Positions 62,301-64,000 of a stretch of DNA of 64,000 bases are shown here, piece after piece. Source of the stretch: Taenia hydatigena (taxonomy: Eukaryota; Platyhelminthes; Cestoda; Cyclophyllidea; Taeniidae). The position numbers and the translations under genes were made by a program. Under the pieces are notes generated by a model that saw only the letters and a program-made list of their open reading frames with translations, was not told the origin of the DNA and ran no database searches. The stretch is from positions 14,648,655-14,712,654 of the forward strand of contig JADWOT020000008.1 of NCBI GenBank assembly GCA_036345935.2. Direction: 5' to 3'. How positions within the stretch are numbered: position 1 is the first letter of the stretch; every line of letters begins with the position of its first letter.

Positions 62301-64000
62301 CAATGAGCGATGATAGGTTTCAAACAAAACAACTACCGTTAAGAATAAACATTTTCGGTCTTTATGCTCTATCCGAAGGGGGGAAAGAGCTATTTCATAT
62401 TTAGGAGAAGTAGAGCATTACTTGGTCACAAATATAACAGTAACTCTGCGCACCGCAGGGATGCAGCAAACCCTTTACTTTTCTTGGTTTGTAAAGTTAG
62501 TGGGGGGTATTGTCTTGAGGCTGTCCAGAATATCAAGATATTCCACGACAATGAGGCCACATCGCATCAAAGCAAGTAACCTTTGCCACATTTGTGGCTT
62601 GAATTACTCACTATTTTTCAGAGCCCCACTTTTCTTGGAATGGTGATCCAACAGTGAACACACTGTAAATAAAGCTGCTCAGTTAAATGTCATTAAGCAT
62701 TAAAGTGGCAGATGCAGGCACTCATGCACACTTGCACCGCGTTTGCAGAGATCTAAACAACTAGTTAAACCGATAGCTCAATAGGTCTACTGCAAAAAAT
62801 TATTGCTGATCGGCTCTCGATATGTTCGCAAAGTGAGCGGATAGAGGAAAATGAAGAGGTGAAGAAAAAGGAAGAAGAATGGTCGCCTCAAGTTTTTGAG
62901 GCGATTATTTTTGGATGCAAAATTCCACTTTAAATGCATCACAATGTAATTTTAGAACAACGAGATTCAACGTATTCGTCATTAAATATTGGCTCTTTCC
63001 TCAATAAATAAGACAACTAAAAGTCTTTCATCGCGTTAACGCTCTTAAGAAATCTGTTTTCTTCGGAATGGGTCAGAAGGTGGCCTAGATAACTTTGAAT
63101 TGCGTAAAAGACAATAGTTAAATAATTTTTCCAGGGTCAGATATAAATTTTACGGCTACATTCATTCATACGTGCAATGTGTTTCCTTATTTTTATCTTT
63201 AAGGGAACTGTTGATTGTTTTTATCGAGTAAAACACTTGTTAGCGACTAATTCATTTTGGAAAAACAAATTCATATCAAAAGCATAAAAGTAAGTAAAAA
63301 CCAACCCTTTTAAAATTTGGATCGGCGCAAGAGTCGTAATCCAGAAGGGACGTCATAAAAATAATAGCATCTACATCTTCAAAGAACTGCACCCATTTAT
63401 GGATTGAAGACCTCTTCATGGCAATCCGAATAAACCTTTAAGAAAAAAGCAACTATTTTTCCCTGCAATAAAGTGTCAAAAAAAACGAAAAACGCAAGAT
63501 TGACCTAAAGTAATTGCCATTACGGAAAATGATTTCCTCCTCGACACCACAGTTCCCACATTTTATATGTAAAATATCTTCATTAGAGGGAAGGAAGTCA
63601 TCTCGAAGTATACGATCTAACGAGGAGAAGAAGCTACAAATTAGCAAAAAATCCTAGTCTTGCTAGGTTGTTGAGACGCCAGATTGACTAGCGTGTGATT
63701 CTATAAAGGTCCGTATCGGTCTATCCTGCCAAATATTCCTCAGAGCAGATATTACTCGGGGCGAGATAATTCCTCGTTTTATTTGGTCTGAATTGCGAAA
63801 TATAAGCCTTGCATCCTCCTAAGATATTAAACAGAAAAAAAGTATTACAAGAGTCTTGTTTTCAGCAAACTCTAAACCAGATGTACCGAATTCGCGTAAA
63901 AGTTGAAGAAGATTCAACACAATGCTAGTGAAAAATTGCTCTCGAATAGAGAGGCGATACCCATCAAGAATACCACCCAAAGCCATCAACCTAACTCGTA
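56362..64000 (-). CDS. Atypical G-protein alpha subunit-like gene (5' end beyond window), degenerate nucleotide-binding motifs
   Basis: Segments, 5' to 3': 64000-63849 (helical domain, open to the edge), 63818 to about 63675 (helical domain), 63633-63505 (switch I), 63435-63306 (switch II), 62297-62141 (NKxD), 56552-56362 (C-terminus, TAA). Most junction phases agree. ISALRNIWQD, FFSSLDRI, KWVQFFEDVDAIIF, CNSKWF and CFPDYKG identify the family. Departures from G-alpha: arginine finger RVKTTG became KCGNCG, losing the Mg-binding Thr; DVGGQ became RIAMK; TCAT became SVQS. The guanine-specifying NKFD is kept. The C-terminus PASQPKFPN lacks the usual CGL receptor-contact end. Two in-frame stops (63673-63671 and 63664-63662) lie between the second and third segments and need a tiny intron or mark a lesion. 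It may be a GTPase-dead paralog or a pseudogene. The P-loop lies outside the window. Confidence 0.75.
58020..58145. repeat. CATC/CATT-rich degenerate simple repeat
   Basis: Many imperfect CCATTCA, CCATCCA and CACTC units on the plus strand. Confidence 0.6.
59205..59265. repeat. CATC-rich degenerate simple repeat
   Basis: CCATCCATTCC, CCGTCCATCCATC and CATCCATCC units. Similar in type to the stretch near 58.1 kb. Confidence 0.65.
63819..63848 (-). other. 30 nt intron in the G-alpha-like gene
   Basis: Starts GTAATAC, has a T-rich middle and ends ATATCTTAG. Removing it joins two helical-domain segments in phase 0 (...ENKTL and EDARLIF...). Very short introns of about 30-40 nt are known in tapeworms. 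Confidence 0.7.

Noticed and set aside
1..64000. CRISPR arrays, bacterial operons, tRNA and rRNA genes
   Set aside because: None seen. There are no regularly spaced short direct repeats, and I recognised no cloverleaf A/B-box combination, though a tRNA scan was not possible by eye over the full length.

Overview
The window looks like nuclear genomic DNA of a flatworm, most likely a tapeworm and plausibly a taeniid. This rests on the animal gene families present, on introns that range from 30 nt to several kb, and on a short non-autonomous LTR element of a kind (TRIM) reported from taeniid cestodes. Species is inference. A run of exactly 100 N at 28478-28577 marks a scaffold join.

Layout. About 1-15000 is occupied by the 5' part of a protocadherin-like gene on the minus strand. 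It starts at 14800, has five recognisable exons, and continues past the left edge. From about 15000 to the N gap I find no convincing gene. From 29268 to about 49690 runs a RABGAP1-like Rab GTPase-activating protein on the minus strand: phosphotyrosine-binding (PTB) domain, DUF3694-type domain and the first half of the TBC domain are present in order, but the C-terminal half of the TBC domain is not found before the gap. Its long introns hold a 1013 bp near-perfect inverted repeat whose arms are 4.9 kb apart, and a complete 859 bp TRIM with identical 185 bp LTRs and a 5 bp target duplication. At 47588-49217, on the same strand and within the proposed first intron, sit three thioredoxin-fold units: one intact PDI-like gene and two decayed or diverged relatives.

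An intronless C-terminal-motor kinesin (kinesin-14 type, 1005 aa) lies on the plus strand at 49968-52985, head to head with the proposed 5' end of the RABGAP1-like gene. From 56362 to the right edge is a G-protein alpha subunit-like gene on the minus strand. It aligns along its length with G-alpha proteins, but nearly every catalytic nucleotide-binding motif visible is replaced, and two in-frame stops interrupt the helical region.

The genes do not form an operon or one pathway; each is an independent eukaryotic transcription unit. Broad themes are cell adhesion, Rab and membrane traffic, microtubule motility, redox folding and G-protein signalling. The least ordinary items are the degenerate G-alpha, the thioredoxin-fold cluster with a stop at the active-site Trp, the TRIM, and the large inverted repeat. 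Exon joins were made by eye from splice dinucleotides, reading phase and family alignment, without transcript data.
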